Shown here: in pieces, positions 37,287 through 49,829 of the stretch
How positions within the stretch are numbered: the stretch's first letter is position 1
Layout: every line of letters starts with the position of its first letter
Assembly: GCF_034258515.1 (NCBI RefSeq)
Contig: NZ_CP139438.1
Span: forward strand, 2,542,001-2,606,000
DNA from: Pseudarthrobacter oxydans
GTDB lineage: Bacteria > Actinomycetota > Actinomycetes > Actinomycetales > Micrococcaceae
Reading direction: 5' to 3'
DNA: 64,000 nucleotides
Position numbers and translations under genes: made by a program
Notes under the pieces: model-generated
Databases searched by the model: none
What the model was told of the DNA's origin: nothing
Seen by the model: the letters and a program-made list of their open reading frames with translations, nothing else

Positions 37287-37904
37287 TCATTCAGTACTGG
37301 CTGGTTCACGTGCTTGGGAAGTTGGGACATCGCCGGCTTCCACGGCGTCGGCGTACAGGCCGTACTTGGCGATGTACTGGACAACGCCGTCCGGCACCAG
37401 GTACCAGACCGGGTTGTTCGCGGCCACGCGCGTGCGGCAGTCCGTGGAGGAGATGGCCATGGCCGGAACCTCAAGGAGGCTCACGTCAGCGCGTCCCATC
37501 CCGTCGAGGACATGGCCCGGCCGGGTGACTCCCACAAAGTGGGCGAGCGACCACAGTTCGTCGATGTCCTTCCAGGAAAGGATTTGTGCCAGTGCGTCCG
37601 CTCCGGTGATGAAGAACAGGTCAGCGTCGGGACGCTGGGCGCGGAGGTCCCGGAGGGTGTCGATGGTGTAGGTGGGACCTGGCCGCTCAATGTCTACCCT
37701 GCTCACAGTGAAGCGCGGATTGGAGGCCGTCGCGATGACTGTCATGAGGTAGCGGTGCTCGGGCTCGCTGACGTGTTGGTGGGACTTCTGCCACGGCTGG
37801 CCGGTGGGGACGAAAACCACCTCGTCCAGGTCGAATTCCGCCGCCACTTCGCTGGCTGCGACCAAGTGGCCGTGATGGATGGGATCGAACGTCCCGCCCA
37901 TCAC
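37287..37904 (-). CDS. nadD: Nicotinate-nucleotide adenylyltransferase
   Basis: About 205 residues; transfers AMP to nicotinate mononucleotide in NAD synthesis. The nucleotide-binding signature [12 protein letters not shown] sits at the start and [11 protein letters not shown] near the C-terminus is the second conserved block (SST.R). [11 protein letters not shown] is also typical. Start is GTG 37904 or ATG 37901; both leave the first strand short, and a non-standard upstream start (coding RLRLGVM) is possible. Confidence 0.95.
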   Translation of the reverse strand: MMGGTFDPIHHGHLVAASEVAAEFDLDEVVFVPTGQPWQKSHQHVSEPEHRYLMTVIATASNPRFTVSRVDIERPGPTYTIDTLRDLRAQRPDADLFFITGADALAQILSWKDIDELWSLAHFVGVTRPGHVLDGMGRADVSLLEVPAMAISSTDCRTRVAANNPVWYLVPDGVVQYIAKYGLYADAVEAGDVPTSQAREPASTE

Positions 37905-37956
37905 GCCAAGCCGCAGCCTGCCGGTGGCACCCGAGCGGTGCAGGGCGCGGGAAATG

Positions 37957-38187
37957 TTAGCGGCCCTGCCCGTGATCGTGCTTGTTGGGGTGCTGGCGGT
38001 GCGGGTCCGCGTGCTCCTCGGTTGCTGCGTGGCGGTTGCCCAGGTTGGAGTAGGACAAGGTGATGAACATCAGCACCAGCAGGAGGGCGAAAATAACCAC
38101 CCCGAAGACCCACGGCTCAGCCCACAGCGGCGCGAGTTCGTGTTCTCCGCCTTCGGCGACGGTCGTGGCAATCTGCTGGAACAGCAT
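37957..38187 (-). CDS. Small single-TM hypothetical protein
   Basis: 76 residues with one membrane segment (about 25-47, [22 protein letters not shown]) and a His-rich hydrophilic tail ([24 protein letters not shown]). ATG 38187 has a good ribosome site (aaggggag). It lies between proA and nadD in an otherwise conserved operon. The His-rich tail could bind metal, but this is speculation. Confidence 0.75.
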   Translation of the reverse strand: MLFQQIATTVAEGGEHELAPLWAEPWVFGVVIFALLLVLMFITLSYSNLGNRHAATEEHADPHRQHPNKHDHGQGR

Positions 38188-38264
38188 TTTCTCCCCTTGG
38201 GCTCAAACTATTGTGGCAGCGGAAAGCTCCGCCGTTTCTGACTTCTGGTCTATGTTACCGTGCG

Positions 38265-39644
38265 CTACCCGCGCACCTGGCCCTCGCCCTGCACGATCCA
38301 CTTCGTGGTAGTGAGCTCGGTCAGCCCCATGGGGCCCCGCGCGTGCAGCTTTTGGGTGGAAATGCCCACCTCGGCGCCGAGGCCAAGCTCCCCGCCGTCG
38401 GTGAACCGGGTGGAGGCATTCACGATGACGGCAGCAGAATCAACCTCGGCGATGAACCGTTCTGCGTTACGGAGATCGTTGGTGAGGATCGCCTCGGTGT
38501 GGCCCGTGGACCACGTACGGATGTGCTGCACGGCCTCGTCCAGGCTGTCCACCATGGCCACCGCGAGGTCCAGGTCCATGTACTCCGTGCCCCAGTCCTC
38601 CTCAGTGGCAGGTTCGGACTCGATGGAGGCGGGCAGGGCCGCGCGTACCCGCTCGTCGGCATGCAGCCGGACCCCTGCCTGGCGGAGCGCGGCTGCCACG
38701 GCAGGAAGAACGGGGGATCCCGAGTGGACCAGGAGCGTCTCCACCGTGTTGCAGACGCTGGGCCGCTGGGTCTTGGCGTTGAGGAGGATCTCGACTGCCA
38801 TGTCCTCGCTGGCCGATTCATCGATGAAGATGTGCACGTTCCCTTCACCGGTCTCGATCACAGGCACGGCGGAGTTGACGACAACGGTCTGGATGAGCTC
38901 CCGGCCGCCGCGGGGAATCAGCACGTCCACCCTGCCGCGCGCCTTCATGAGGACGTTGGCACCTGCGCGGCCGTACTGGTCGACTGTCTGGACGGCGTCG
39001 GCAGGCAGGCCTACGGACTCCAGCGCTTCACGCAGTACCCGCACCAGCACCTCGTTGGTGGCTTGGGCGGCAGTGCCGCCGCGCAGGATCACGGCGTTGC
39101 CGCTCTTGAGTGCCAGCCCCGCAATGTCCACGGTGACGTTCGGCCGTGCTTCGTAGATTGCCGCCACCACACCCATGGGCACGTTGACCTGCCGGAGGCG
39201 CAGGCCGTTGGGAAGCGTCTGCCCGCGGACCACGTTTCCCACGGGATCGGGAAGGTTGGCCAGGTTTTCCAAAGCTGCCACGAGTCCCGAGATGCGGGTT
39301 TCCGTCAGGGTAAGGCGGTCCAGCATGGCGGCGGAGGTGCCATTGGCTTTTCCTGCCGCCACGTCCATGGCGTTGGCCGTAAGAATGGCCCCGGTGTTCT
39401 CCTCCAAGGCTGCGCCGACGTTACGGAGGGCGCGGTCCTTCCAGGCCCGGTTTGCCATGGCCATACGGCGCGCGGCGTCACGGGAGCGGTCCGCAATGGC
39501 ATGGACTGCTGCCTCAATATCGCCCGAAGACAGCGGGGAGTCAGCCGGCACCTGCGCCACGGATGAAGTAGCCGGCTGCGCCTCGGTGGCGGCAGTATCT
39601 CCGGGATTTTCAGCAGTCGTGTTGTGGATCAGGGCCTCAGTCAT
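38265..39644 (-). CDS. proA: Gamma-glutamyl phosphate reductase
   Basis: 459-residue NADPH-dependent reductase making glutamate semialdehyde for proline synthesis. The catalytic Cys is in QRPSVCNTVETLL; other family blocks are GVVAAIYEARPNVTVD, ALKSGNAVILRGG and GPMGLTELTTTKW at the C-terminus. About 40 residues of Ala/Thr-rich sequence precede the conserved core, so the N-terminus is longer than in many homologues. 26 bases after proB stop, same operon. Confidence 0.96.
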   Translation of the reverse strand: MTEALIHNTTAENPGDTAATEAQPATSSVAQVPADSPLSSGDIEAAVHAIADRSRDAARRMAMANRAWKDRALRNVGAALEENTGAILTANAMDVAAGKANGTSAAMLDRLTLTETRISGLVAALENLANLPDPVGNVVRGQTLPNGLRLRQVNVPMGVVAAIYEARPNVTVDIAGLALKSGNAVILRGGTAAQATNEVLVRVLREALESVGLPADAVQTVDQYGRAGANVLMKARGRVDVLIPRGGRELIQTVVVNSAVPVIETGEGNVHIFIDESASEDMAVEILLNAKTQRPSVCNTVETLLVHSGSPVLPAVAAALRQAGVRLHADERVRAALPASIESEPATEEDWGTEYMDLDLAVAMVDSLDEAVQHIRTWSTGHTEAILTNDLRNAERFIAEVDSAAVIVNASTRFTDGGELGLGAEVGISTQKLHARGPMGLTELTTTKWIVQGEGQVRG

Positions 39645-39670
39645 GTTCCAAGTTTAGGCGAGCGGGAAGC

Positions 39671-42461
<2,791 letters not shown>

Positions 42462-42472
42462 TTAAAAGAACA

Positions 42473-42500
42473 GTGGAGCGGACCACATGGCCCGCTCCAC
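42473..42500 (-). terminator. Hairpin between rpmA and obgE
   Basis: A stem of gtggagcgg and ccgctccac with a ten-base loop, followed on the minus strand by tgttctttt. It lies 18 bases beyond rpmA and can separate or attenuate the ribosomal-protein transcript from obgE. Confidence 0.7.
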
Positions 42501-42517
42501 CGCTTCAGAACTGGTTG

Positions 42518-42781
42518 TTACTCTGCAGCTGCAGCAGCAACGATGTTGACGACGCGACGACCGCGGCGGGTGCCGAATTCAACGGCGCCCGGGGTCAGGG
42601 CGAACAGGGTGTCGTCGCCGCCGCGGCCAACGCCGGCGCCCGGGTGGAAGTGGGTGCCGCGCTGGCGGACGATGATCTCGCCTGCGGAAACTACCTGGCC
42701 GCCGAAGCGCTTGACGCCGAGGTACTGTGCGTTGGAGTCACGACCGTTGCGAGTGGAGCTCGCGCCCTTTTTATGTGCCAT
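42518..42781 (-). CDS. rpmA: 50S ribosomal protein bL27
   Basis: 87 residues, beginning [19 protein letters not shown], the conserved N-terminus that reaches toward the peptidyl transferase centre. Starts directly with MAHKK and has no Firmicutes-type cleaved extension. 61 bases after rplU. Confidence 0.97.
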   Translation of the reverse strand: MAHKKGASSTRNGRDSNAQYLGVKRFGGQVVSAGEIIVRQRGTHFHPGAGVGRGGDDTLFALTPGAVEFGTRRGRRVVNIVAAAAAE

Positions 42782-42842
42782 CTGAAATGCCTGCCTCTAA
42801 ATTCTGGGGAATCTGCTGAAAAACCTGAACAGTAACGGGAGG

Positions 42843-43151
42843 TTACTTGATACCAGTGATCTTGACCTTGGTCAGTTCCTGGCGGTGACCCTGGCGCTTC
42901 TTGTAACCGGTCTTGTTCTTGAACTTCTGGATCACAATCTTAGGACCACGGAGGTCCTGGAGGATCTCAGCCGTAACAGTTACCTTGGCCAGGTCAGCAG
43001 CGGCGGAGGTGACCTTGTCACCATCAACCAGGAGCAGTGCGGGCAGCTGAATGGTGCTGCCAGCTCCACCGGCGACGCGGTTCAGGGTAACGAAGTCTCC
43101 AACGGAAACCTTCTCTTGGCGGCCGCCTGCGCGGACAATCGCGTACACCAC
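42843..43151 (-). CDS. rplU: 50S ribosomal protein bL21
   Basis: About 102 residues. Conserved [16 protein letters not shown] at the start and [17 protein letters not shown] at the end, where it contacts 23S rRNA. I set the start at the first GTG of the pair before TAC (43151), giving MVYAIV, because gtgag lies seven bases upstream; another GTG at 43163 is possible. First gene of rplU-rpmA-obgE-proB-proA. A 263-base leader separates it from the next upstream gene. Confidence 0.95.
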   Translation of the reverse strand: MVYAIVRAGGRQEKVSVGDFVTLNRVAGGAGSTIQLPALLLVDGDKVTSAAADLAKVTVTAEILQDLRGPKIVIQKFKNKTGYKKRQGHRQELTKVKITGIK

Positions 43152-43414
43152 TTGGGAACTCACTTCTCTCGACGTTTATTACAAATTTGCGTGCGGAACC
43201 CGGTTCCATAATTGGTTGGGCTCTCGCTGTGCCTCAACGCCGTGGGGTCATAACCCAAGTGTTGGCGTAAGCACCGAAGATCTAGAATACGCTAGTTTTG
43301 GCTTCGGCCGCAAATGAGGCTGGTTCCGGCGGGTTGTCTGTGATAGGTACCACAACACATTTCCTTGGCCGGGGGGTGCCCCACCATAGTACCGGCGCGG
43401 CGGCCGTCCGGACG

Positions 43415-44962
43415 TCAGGAATGAAGGCGCGGCGCGTCGAAAAATTCAACTTCCAGGCGGCAGGACTGCCTGAATGCCGTGGCCATGGCATCCTTCTCAT
43501 GCGCCGGAGCGGTGCGCCCCGCACTGTCCACAATGGCAACCGCCCTGCGGGTGGCCGCGGCGAAGTCCTCATCCGCGTATGTGCGCAGCCACTCCGCGTA
43601 GGGATGGCCCGCCGGCTCCCCGGCAGCCACGAACTGTGCGTGGAGCGTTTTGCCCACCTCCGCGTACAGCCAGAAGCAGGGCAGGACGGCTGCCGCCAGC
43701 ACGGCATAACTGCCCGACGCCGATGCCGCCACCAGGTGGTCCACGTAGGACTTGGTTACGGGTCCCAGCTGCGGCTCAACGGTCCGGGTACTGAGCCAGG
43801 AGCGGTGCAGTTCAGACTCGACCTCCAGGCATTGCGCGGCGGAACGTGCCCAGAAGAGTTGCTCTGCCTCGGTGGGGGCCAGGGCACTTGTCCGCGCGAG
43901 CACCCGTGAATAACCGTTGAGGTAGATGGCGTCCTGGGCCAGGTAGTAGCCAAACTGTTTCTCGGCCAGGTCGCCGGAGGCCAGGTCCCGGATAAACGCC
44001 AGGGAATAGATGGCTTCCAGGTGCTCCTCCGCTTCAGCCCACAGCCGCGCCGCGAAGCTGCCTTCAGCAGGCTCCGGCTGAAGGTGGTGGAAGTGGTGGA
44101 CTGGTCCGTTGCCCGTACCCACCTCCAGCGACTCCGAGGCCTCCAGCGCGCCGGACAGCCAGGGCTTGACCTCCCGGAGGGCTGCCTCCCAGTCCCCCAG
44201 CCGCACCTGGACTGTGGCCATGGCTGATGACAGTGAACAACCGGTGCCGTGGCTGTTCAGCGTTGCCACCCGCCTGCCCGGGACCACCACCACGTCCTGG
44301 CCAAGCGTGCCTGCAGTGTTGACAAGGGCGTCGGGGCATTCGTCCCCGGCCAGGTGTCCGCCCTTCACAAGCACCGTCGCCCCGGTGGCGGAAGAGAGCT
44401 CGCGGCCCTGTTCCAGGGCGCCTTCCCAGCTCTCCTGCACGTTCCCGCCCACCAGCATGGCAAGTTCAGCCAGGTTGGGCGTGATGAGGTGCGCCAGCGG
44501 CAGCAGCTCGCGAAGTGCGGCTTCGGCGGATTCCTGCAGGAGCCGGTCACCGCTGGTGGCCACCATGACAGGGTCCAAAACCACGACGCCGGGACGGACT
44601 TTTTCGAGCCACGCCCGGACAGCTTCGATCACCGCGACATCACCCAGCATCCCGATTTTCACGGCGTCGATGCTGATGTCCTCACTGAGCGCGTCAAGTT
44701 GCCGGGTGAGGAAGTCAGCAGGCGGAACGTGGACCCCGCGTACGCCGCGGGTGTTCTGTGCGGTGAGGGCAGTGATGGCGGCCATTCCGTAGCCGCCGTG
44801 GGCCGCGATGCTTTTCAGGTCCGCCTGGACGCCGGCTCCGCCGGACGGATCCGAGCCCGCGATCGAGAGGACCCGGGGCACGTCCGGCCGCTGGCCGGAC
44901 TGTGCTGCAGGGGCAGGGGCGCCCTGAGGGGTGGCAGAGGGCAATTCGAGAGTTGAAGACAA
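43415..44962 (-). CDS. ThiD-TenA fusion: HMP-phosphate kinase plus thiaminase-II-like domain
   Basis: 515-residue fusion for thiamine synthesis and salvage. The ThiD part (about 28-290) has VLSIAGSDPSGGAGVQADLK, KIGMLG, LDPVMVATSG and the C-terminal NSHGTGCSLSSA anion hole; it phosphorylates hydroxymethylpyrimidine (phosphate). The TenA part (about 305-515) has AIYSLAFIRDLASG, LPCFWLYAEVGK with the probable catalytic Cys, and YAEWLRTYAD; it releases pyrimidine from damaged thiamine. A TPP riboswitch lies just upstream, so expression falls when thiamine is plentiful. An Ala/Gln-rich 27-residue leader precedes ThiD. Confidence 0.95.
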   Translation of the reverse strand: MSSTLELPSATPQGAPAPAAQSGQRPDVPRVLSIAGSDPSGGAGVQADLKSIAAHGGYGMAAITALTAQNTRGVRGVHVPPADFLTRQLDALSEDISIDAVKIGMLGDVAVIEAVRAWLEKVRPGVVVLDPVMVATSGDRLLQESAEAALRELLPLAHLITPNLAELAMLVGGNVQESWEGALEQGRELSSATGATVLVKGGHLAGDECPDALVNTAGTLGQDVVVVPGRRVATLNSHGTGCSLSSAMATVQVRLGDWEAALREVKPWLSGALEASESLEVGTGNGPVHHFHHLQPEPAEGSFAARLWAEAEEHLEAIYSLAFIRDLASGDLAEKQFGYYLAQDAIYLNGYSRVLARTSALAPTEAEQLFWARSAAQCLEVESELHRSWLSTRTVEPQLGPVTKSYVDHLVAASASGSYAVLAAAVLPCFWLYAEVGKTLHAQFVAAGEPAGHPYAEWLRTYADEDFAAATRRAVAIVDSAGRTAPAHEKDAMATAFRQSCRLEVEFFDAPRLHS

Positions 44963-44969
44963 GAGACAT

Positions 44970-45055
44970 CCCTTCGCCGGTGCTAGCCGGACAGGTTCAA
45001 CGGGTGTGGATCTCAGCCGGCTCTGTGCGCGGCACCCCGTGTCGGTTCACCAGCC
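44970..45055 (-). promoter_or_regulatory. TPP riboswitch (THI element)
   Basis: Minus-strand RNA with the classic conserved cores in order: acggggtgcc (45040-45031), ggctgaga (45018-45011) and acccgttgaacctgt (45005-44991), with closing stem parts at the flanks. It ends only a few bases before the thiD-tenA start, so it most likely controls translation initiation. Confidence 0.95.
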
Positions 45056-45117
45056 TAGCTTTTTTGCGGTACGCAGGGCGAAGGTGACGCAGTGCGACTG
45101 GTGCGGCCTTAAATGCC

Positions 45118-45158
45118 GGATGCCCGGCCGTCCACACGTGGTGGGCGGCCGGGCATCC
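45118..45158 (-). terminator. Terminator hairpin after RNase E/G gene
   Basis: A 13-base perfect stem, ggatgcccggccg and cggccgggcatcc, with an additional ccac/gtgg pair inside the loop. It starts 21 bases beyond the minus-strand rne stop. No long T-run follows, but the strength of the stem makes termination likely. Confidence 0.75.
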
Positions 45159-45178
45159 AGCGTGTCGCGTGCCGTGGC

Positions 45179-48100
45179 CTAGAGTTCCGAAGCGGGAACC
45201 CCGACACCCAGGATGATGGGCTCCGCGGCAGGCTTGGCGTTGCCTGGCGCAGGGGCACCTGCCTGGTCAGCTTCCGGCGCCTTTGCAGAGTGTGAATGCC
45301 CTGCCGCCGCGGCGGGGACATTCTCGTGCTGCTCGACGGAGGTCTCGTTGGCCGCACCCTGGGCACGGCTGGCGCTGCGGTTGCGGCGCGCCCGGCGCGG
45401 GCGGGACTGTTCCAGGGTGTGGTCGGAATAGTCCTTTTCGCGCAGCGCATGGGCAGCCTGCAGCGGCTCAGGCCGGACCTGCGGAGACTCCGCCTGCGGT
45501 GCCTGGACGTGCTGCGGTGCCCGGACCTGCTCCGGTTCCCGCTGCTCCTTTTCCGGTGCCCGCCGTTCGGGCTGCCCGGCTGTGGCTTCCGCGGCAGGGG
45601 CAGGCTCACCGAGGTGGGCGAAGGCTTCGGCGAGCCGGTCCAGCGTCAGGGCCGGCTTCGGCTGCTGCTCCTCCGCGTGCTCCACGAACGGCAGGGCAAC
45701 TTTCTCCCCGCCAAAGGTGAGGACGGCGGCAGGCCGGGAGGCGTCGCCGTCGTGCTTCTCAGGTTCCGCCGGCTGGACCTGCGGAGCCTGCCGGGCCGCG
45801 GCTACCTCATCGTCGTGCAGGTGGGCGGCGTGTGCTGCCGCAGCAATATTGGCAAGGGCAAGCCTGGTGGCTTCGGCCTTTGCGTGCCGCTCGGCGTCCG
45901 TGGGGTCGGGGTGGACCGTGTGCACGTGGAGGGCGGCTGCAGGAGCAGCGTCCACCTGCTGGCCGCCGCGGCCGCGGCGGCGCTTCCGGTCTGGACGGAC
46001 GCCGGGCTGGCTGCTGTCCCCGCGCTGGGCCTCAGCGCGGTGGCTTTCATTCCGGACGTCCGGGCGGGCGTCCGAGCGCTGAACGTGGTGTTCGGCCGCC
46101 ACGATATTGGCCCGGCGGTGCTCCACGGGGTCATCGTGGGTCACCACGCCGCGGCCGGCGCAGGCCTCGCACTGCTCGCCAAACACTTCAAGCAGCCCGG
46201 TGCCCATCCGCTTGCGGGTCATCTGCACCAGGCCAAGGGACGTGACTTCGGCAACCTGGTGCTTGGTGCGGTCGCGTCCCAGGCACTCCACCATCCGACG
46301 GAGGACGAGGTCGCGGTTCGATTCCAGGACCATGTCGATGAAGTCGATGACGATAATGCCGCCGATATCGCGCAGGCGGAGCTGGCGTACCACTTCCTCC
46401 GCAGCTTCCAGGTTGTTCTTGGTGACCGTCTCTTCAAGGTTGCCGCCGCTGCCGGTGAATTTGCCGGTGTTGACATCCACAACAGTCATGGCCTCGGTGC
46501 GGTCGATCACCAGCGAGCCGCCGGAGGGCAGGAAGACCTTCCGTTCCAGTGCCTTGTGGATCTGTTCGTCGATCCGCCATGCGCTGAAGATGTCCTGGTC
46601 CTTGGTCCACTTCTCGAGGCGCCCCACCAGATCGGGAGCGACGTAGGTGACGTAGGCCTCGATGGTGTCCCAGGCTTCCTCGCCGGAGACGATCAGCTTG
46701 GAGAAGTCCTCGTTGAAGACGTCGCGGACCACCTTGATGGTCAGGTCCGGTTCGCCGTACAGCAGTTCCGGAGCAAGGATCTTGGTGGACTTCGACTGGC
46801 TTTCGATGCCTTCCCACTGGGCCCGCAGCCGGTTGATGTCGTGGGTCAGCTCTTCCTCGGAGGCGCCTTCCGCAGCGGTCCGGACAATAACGCCGGCCTG
46901 CTCGGGGAGGCGGTCCTTGAGGATCCGCTTGAGGCGGTTGCGTTCGACGTCGGGCAGCTTGCGGGAGATGCCGGTCATGGAACCGCCGGGAACGAAGACC
47001 AGGTAGCGGCCCGGCAGTGAGATCTGACTGGTCAGGCGCGCGCCCTTATGGCCCACGGGGTCCTTGGTGACCTGGACCAGGACGGTGTCGCCGGACTTGA
47101 GCGCGTTTTCAATGCGGCGCTGCTTGCCCTCGAGGTTAACGGCCTCCCAGTTGACTTCGCCAGCGTACAGGACGGCGTTGCGCCCGCGTCCGATGTCCAC
47201 GAAGGCTGCTTCCATGGACGGCAGCACGTTCTGGACCTTGCCCAGGTAGACGTTGCCGATCAGGGAATCCTGCTGGGTCTTGGAGACAAAGTGCTCGGCC
47301 AGGACGCCGTCTTCCAGGACGGCAATCTGGATTCTGTCATCGCGCTGGCGCACGATCATTTGGCGGTCCACGGACTCCCGGCGGGCCAGGAACTCGGCTT
47401 CGGTGATGACGGTGCGGCGGCGGCCCGTGTCGCGCGATTCGCGGCGGCGCTGCTTCTTGGCCTCCAGGCGGGTGGAGCCCTTGACGCTGGTGACCCGGTT
47501 GCTGACCGCGGGTTCTCCCACGGGGCGCGGTGCGCGGACGCGGGTCACCGTGTTGGGGGGATCGTCGTCTCCCCCGCCCGTCAGTTCAAGGTCCTGGTCG
47601 CCACGGCGGCGGCGGCGCCGACGGCGGGACGTCACGCCTTCGTCGGCCTGCCCGGCGGCTTCCTCGTCGGCGTCATCGGCAGCATCGGTCTCGGCATCTG
47701 AGCCCTCGGCGTCTTCGCCGTCACGCTCGCCAGTCCTGCTGCGGCCGCGGCGGCCGCGGCCACGGCGCCTCCTGCGGTTACCGGCATCGTCCGAGTCGTC
47801 CTCGGTGTCCTCTTCTTCAGCTTCTTCCGTGGCGGCCGGCGCGGGCCGGACAACAGCGCTGAGATCCGGGGCCTGGAACAGGACGGAAGTGGCGGAACCT
47901 GGCTCCAAAAAGAGGGAGCCGAAAGGGCTTGCCGGGGCGGTGGAAGCGGCAGGGGCGGCTACGGGTTCCGCGGCAGCATCGCCCTGGGCGGCTGCCTCGG
48001 CGGCGGGCGGGCCCTGCACGGGAGTGCCGTTGTCCTGCCCGGCTGCGGAAGGCAGGACCGCAGGTTCCGGTGCGGCCGCTTCGGCTTCAGCTGCGGCGAC

Positions 48101-48655
48101 TGCCGGGTCAGCGACGGCTGGAGCTTCCGCGGCAGGTGCGGCTTCGGCGGGCGCAGCTCCCGCCGCCGCACTCTCTGCCTGCGCAGCCGCAGCCTCCGCC
48201 ACCGGGGCGGAGGTCTTGCGGGTGGCAACCCGCCGGCGTCGGACGGGTTTTGCGTCCTCCGCGGCGGCTTCAGAAGGCGCGCCGGCCGACGCAGCCTGCG
48301 CGCCGGCGTCGTCGCCGGCAGCGGCAGGGGCGGCTGCCTCCTCGGCGAAGGCCGGAAGCGGCTCAGCCGGGTCAACCTTCTTCCTGGAGCGGCTCCGGCG
48401 GACGGGTGCCTTCGCCTCAGCGGCGTCGGTAACCGGCACTGTGTTTACTGCGTTCGCGCCGGATTCGGCGGCGCTGGCCCCTGCCTGCACGGAATCTGCG
48501 CCCGCGGTGCCTGCCGCAACGTCTGTTTCGGCGATCAGGGCGTCACTGGCCTTGGGAGCGGCTTTCCGCCTGGTCCTCGTGGCCTTCTTCGGCTCGGCCT
48601 CGGCACCCGTGGCGGCGGCTTCATCATTAACGGCTGAAACTTGTTCATTATCCAT
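45179..48655 (-). CDS. rne: Ribonuclease E/G
   Basis: 1158-residue endoribonuclease for rRNA/tRNA processing and mRNA decay. The catalytic core is central: an S1 RNA-binding domain at about 465-535 (GNVYLGKVQNVLPSMEAAFVD), the DNase I-like region with metal ligands in DFIDMV near 770, and the Zn-link CEACAGRG near 828. Long disordered arms flank it: an N-terminal Ala/Glu/Pro region with Arg tracts (RRRRRRRRGD) of about 430 residues, and a C-terminal arm rich in Ala, Gln and His. Such arms recruit degradosome partners in actinobacteria. ATG 48655 (MDNEQ) follows a gcaggag site; the frame is open further upstream. Confidence 0.95.
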   Translation of the reverse strand: MDNEQVSAVNDEAAATGAEAEPKKATRTRRKAAPKASDALIAETDVAAGTAGADSVQAGASAAESGANAVNTVPVTDAAEAKAPVRRSRSRKKVDPAEPLPAFAEEAAAPAAAGDDAGAQAASAGAPSEAAAEDAKPVRRRRVATRKTSAPVAEAAAAQAESAAAGAAPAEAAPAAEAPAVADPAVAAAEAEAAAPEPAVLPSAAGQDNGTPVQGPPAAEAAAQGDAAAEPVAAPAASTAPASPFGSLFLEPGSATSVLFQAPDLSAVVRPAPAATEEAEEEDTEDDSDDAGNRRRRRGRGRRGRSRTGERDGEDAEGSDAETDAADDADEEAAGQADEGVTSRRRRRRRRGDQDLELTGGGDDDPPNTVTRVRAPRPVGEPAVSNRVTSVKGSTRLEAKKQRRRESRDTGRRRTVITEAEFLARRESVDRQMIVRQRDDRIQIAVLEDGVLAEHFVSKTQQDSLIGNVYLGKVQNVLPSMEAAFVDIGRGRNAVLYAGEVNWEAVNLEGKQRRIENALKSGDTVLVQVTKDPVGHKGARLTSQISLPGRYLVFVPGGSMTGISRKLPDVERNRLKRILKDRLPEQAGVIVRTAAEGASEEELTHDINRLRAQWEGIESQSKSTKILAPELLYGEPDLTIKVVRDVFNEDFSKLIVSGEEAWDTIEAYVTYVAPDLVGRLEKWTKDQDIFSAWRIDEQIHKALERKVFLPSGGSLVIDRTEAMTVVDVNTGKFTGSGGNLEETVTKNNLEAAEEVVRQLRLRDIGGIIVIDFIDMVLESNRDLVLRRMVECLGRDRTKHQVAEVTSLGLVQMTRKRMGTGLLEVFGEQCEACAGRGVVTHDDPVEHRRANIVAAEHHVQRSDARPDVRNESHRAEAQRGDSSQPGVRPDRKRRRGRGGQQVDAAPAAALHVHTVHPDPTDAERHAKAEATRLALANIAAAAHAAHLHDDEVAAARQAPQVQPAEPEKHDGDASRPAAVLTFGGEKVALPFVEHAEEQQPKPALTLDRLAEAFAHLGEPAPAAEATAGQPERRAPEKEQREPEQVRAPQHVQAPQAESPQVRPEPLQAAHALREKDYSDHTLEQSRPRRARRNRSASRAQGAANETSVEQHENVPAAAAGHSHSAKAPEADQAGAPAPGNAKPAAEPIILGVGVPASEL

Positions 48656-49094
48656 ATGTGGCAACACTCCTGCCCCTGACGTACCGCCACATCCGGCACC
48701 CATTGGGGCACATATTGTCAAAACCCGCAGGCGTTGACAGAAGTCAAGTGGATACCCCCAGGTTCGCACCGGCAGTGGGGTGCGGCAGCCCGTGGGGGCC
48801 GGCAGGATGTTCAAAAACCCGTTGTTCCACGTGTCACAACCAGGTGCCGCCCAATGGAGTTGCGGGAGGCCGGATTGACAAATCCAATGCCTGCGCTGCT
48901 CATCATTGGCGGTCTTGCGAACAAGCCACCGGACCGGAATCCGAATGTGGATCGGGTTCCAGCCACGTTCATTCTCTCATACCCGGACTATTCCACGGCG
49001 GAAGAGGCGCTGCATATTCCCTCCCTGAAGGGTCTTTCCAGCCGCCGGCGTTACAATCGGGCAAGGAGCACCCGATGAAAAGGACGCCTTGCCA
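48656..49094. other. Divergent intergenic region rne / VKOR
   Basis: About 440 bases without a convincing gene, holding the leader and promoter of rne on the minus strand and those of the VKOR gene on the plus strand. Two overlapping plus-strand frames (48658-49185, 48734-49078) have no domain, odd composition and overlap the VKOR start, so they are not called. Long leaders are common for rne because RNase E controls its own mRNA. Confidence 0.6.
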
Positions 49095-49766
49095 ATGCCC
49101 AGCATTTCCCCCGTCAGCGGCACCCACGCGCCGGAACGGACTCTTGACCCGGACACCAGTGCGGCTGGAGCCCGCCCGCCCATGACCCGCGACCGGCCCC
49201 TCGGCTGGCTGCTGGTGGTCACCGGGGTGGTTGGCTGGCTCGCGTCCGGAGCACTGGTCCTGGAGAAGCTGGAGGTCCTCAAGGACCCTAACCACACCAC
49301 GGTGTGCGATGTGAACCCTTGGATCTCCTGCGGCCAGGTGATGCAGACGTGGCAAAGCTCGCTGTTCGGCTTCCCCAACATGTTCATCGGCATCGTGGCG
49401 TTCGCCATCACCATCACGGTGGGAATGGCGCTGCTGGCCGGCGCCAACTTCGCCCGGTGGTACTGGCTTGGCCTGCAGGCCGGCGTCACGCTGGGCTTCG
49501 CGTTTGTGGTGTGGCTATGGTCGCAGGCGCTGTACGTCATCCACATCCTGTGCCCGTTCTGCATGATTGTGTGGGCGGCAATGATTCCGCTCTTCGTGTG
49601 GGTGACCATCCGGAACATCAGCGCCGGCGTGATCCCGGTACCTGCCAAGGCCGCCCGCATCCTGGGCGACTCCGGCTGGATCATCACGGCCCTGCTCTAT
49701 GTGGCAGTTATCGCCACCATCTTCTTCGCCTTTATCCAGGTTTTCGCCGGGACGTCAGGCTTCTAG
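49095..49766 (+). CDS. Vitamin K epoxide reductase (VKOR) family protein
   Basis: 223-residue membrane protein with about five helices that reoxidises or supplies a DsbA-like disulfide catalyst in actinobacteria, using menaquinone. Two redox pairs are visible: Cys71/Cys79 in CDVNPWISC and Cys153/Cys156 in CPFC at the start of a membrane helix. The quinone-side WLWSQALYVI segment precedes the second pair. About 35 polar residues precede the first helix. ATG 49095 chosen over TTG 49089 because of better spacing from aaggacg. Divergent from rne. Confidence 0.92.
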   Translation: MPSISPVSGTHAPERTLDPDTSAAGARPPMTRDRPLGWLLVVTGVVGWLASGALVLEKLEVLKDPNHTTVCDVNPWISCGQVMQTWQSSLFGFPNMFIGIVAFAITITVGMALLAGANFARWYWLGLQAGVTLGFAFVVWLWSQALYVIHILCPFCMIVWAAMIPLFVWVTIRNISAGVIPVPAKAARILGDSGWIITALLYVAVIATIFFAFIQVFAGTSGF

Positions 49767-49779
49767 GCCTGCGGACGGG

Positions 49780-49815
49780 AAAAGCCCCTGGTTCCGAAGA
49801 ACCAGGGGCTTTTTG
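49780..49815. terminator. Bidirectional terminator between VKOR and ndk
   Basis: A perfect 15-base stem, aaaagcccctggttc with its complement, around a cgaa tetraloop, followed by T on the plus strand. It lies between two convergent genes and has A/T flanks suited to both strands. Confidence 0.92.
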
Positions 49816-49829
49816 CTGTCCCCGGGCGG

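Noticed and set aside
48734..49078. 114-residue plus-strand frame upstream of the VKOR gene
   Set aside because: No domain, no ribosome site of note, and it occupies the expected leader of rne; nothing supports translation.
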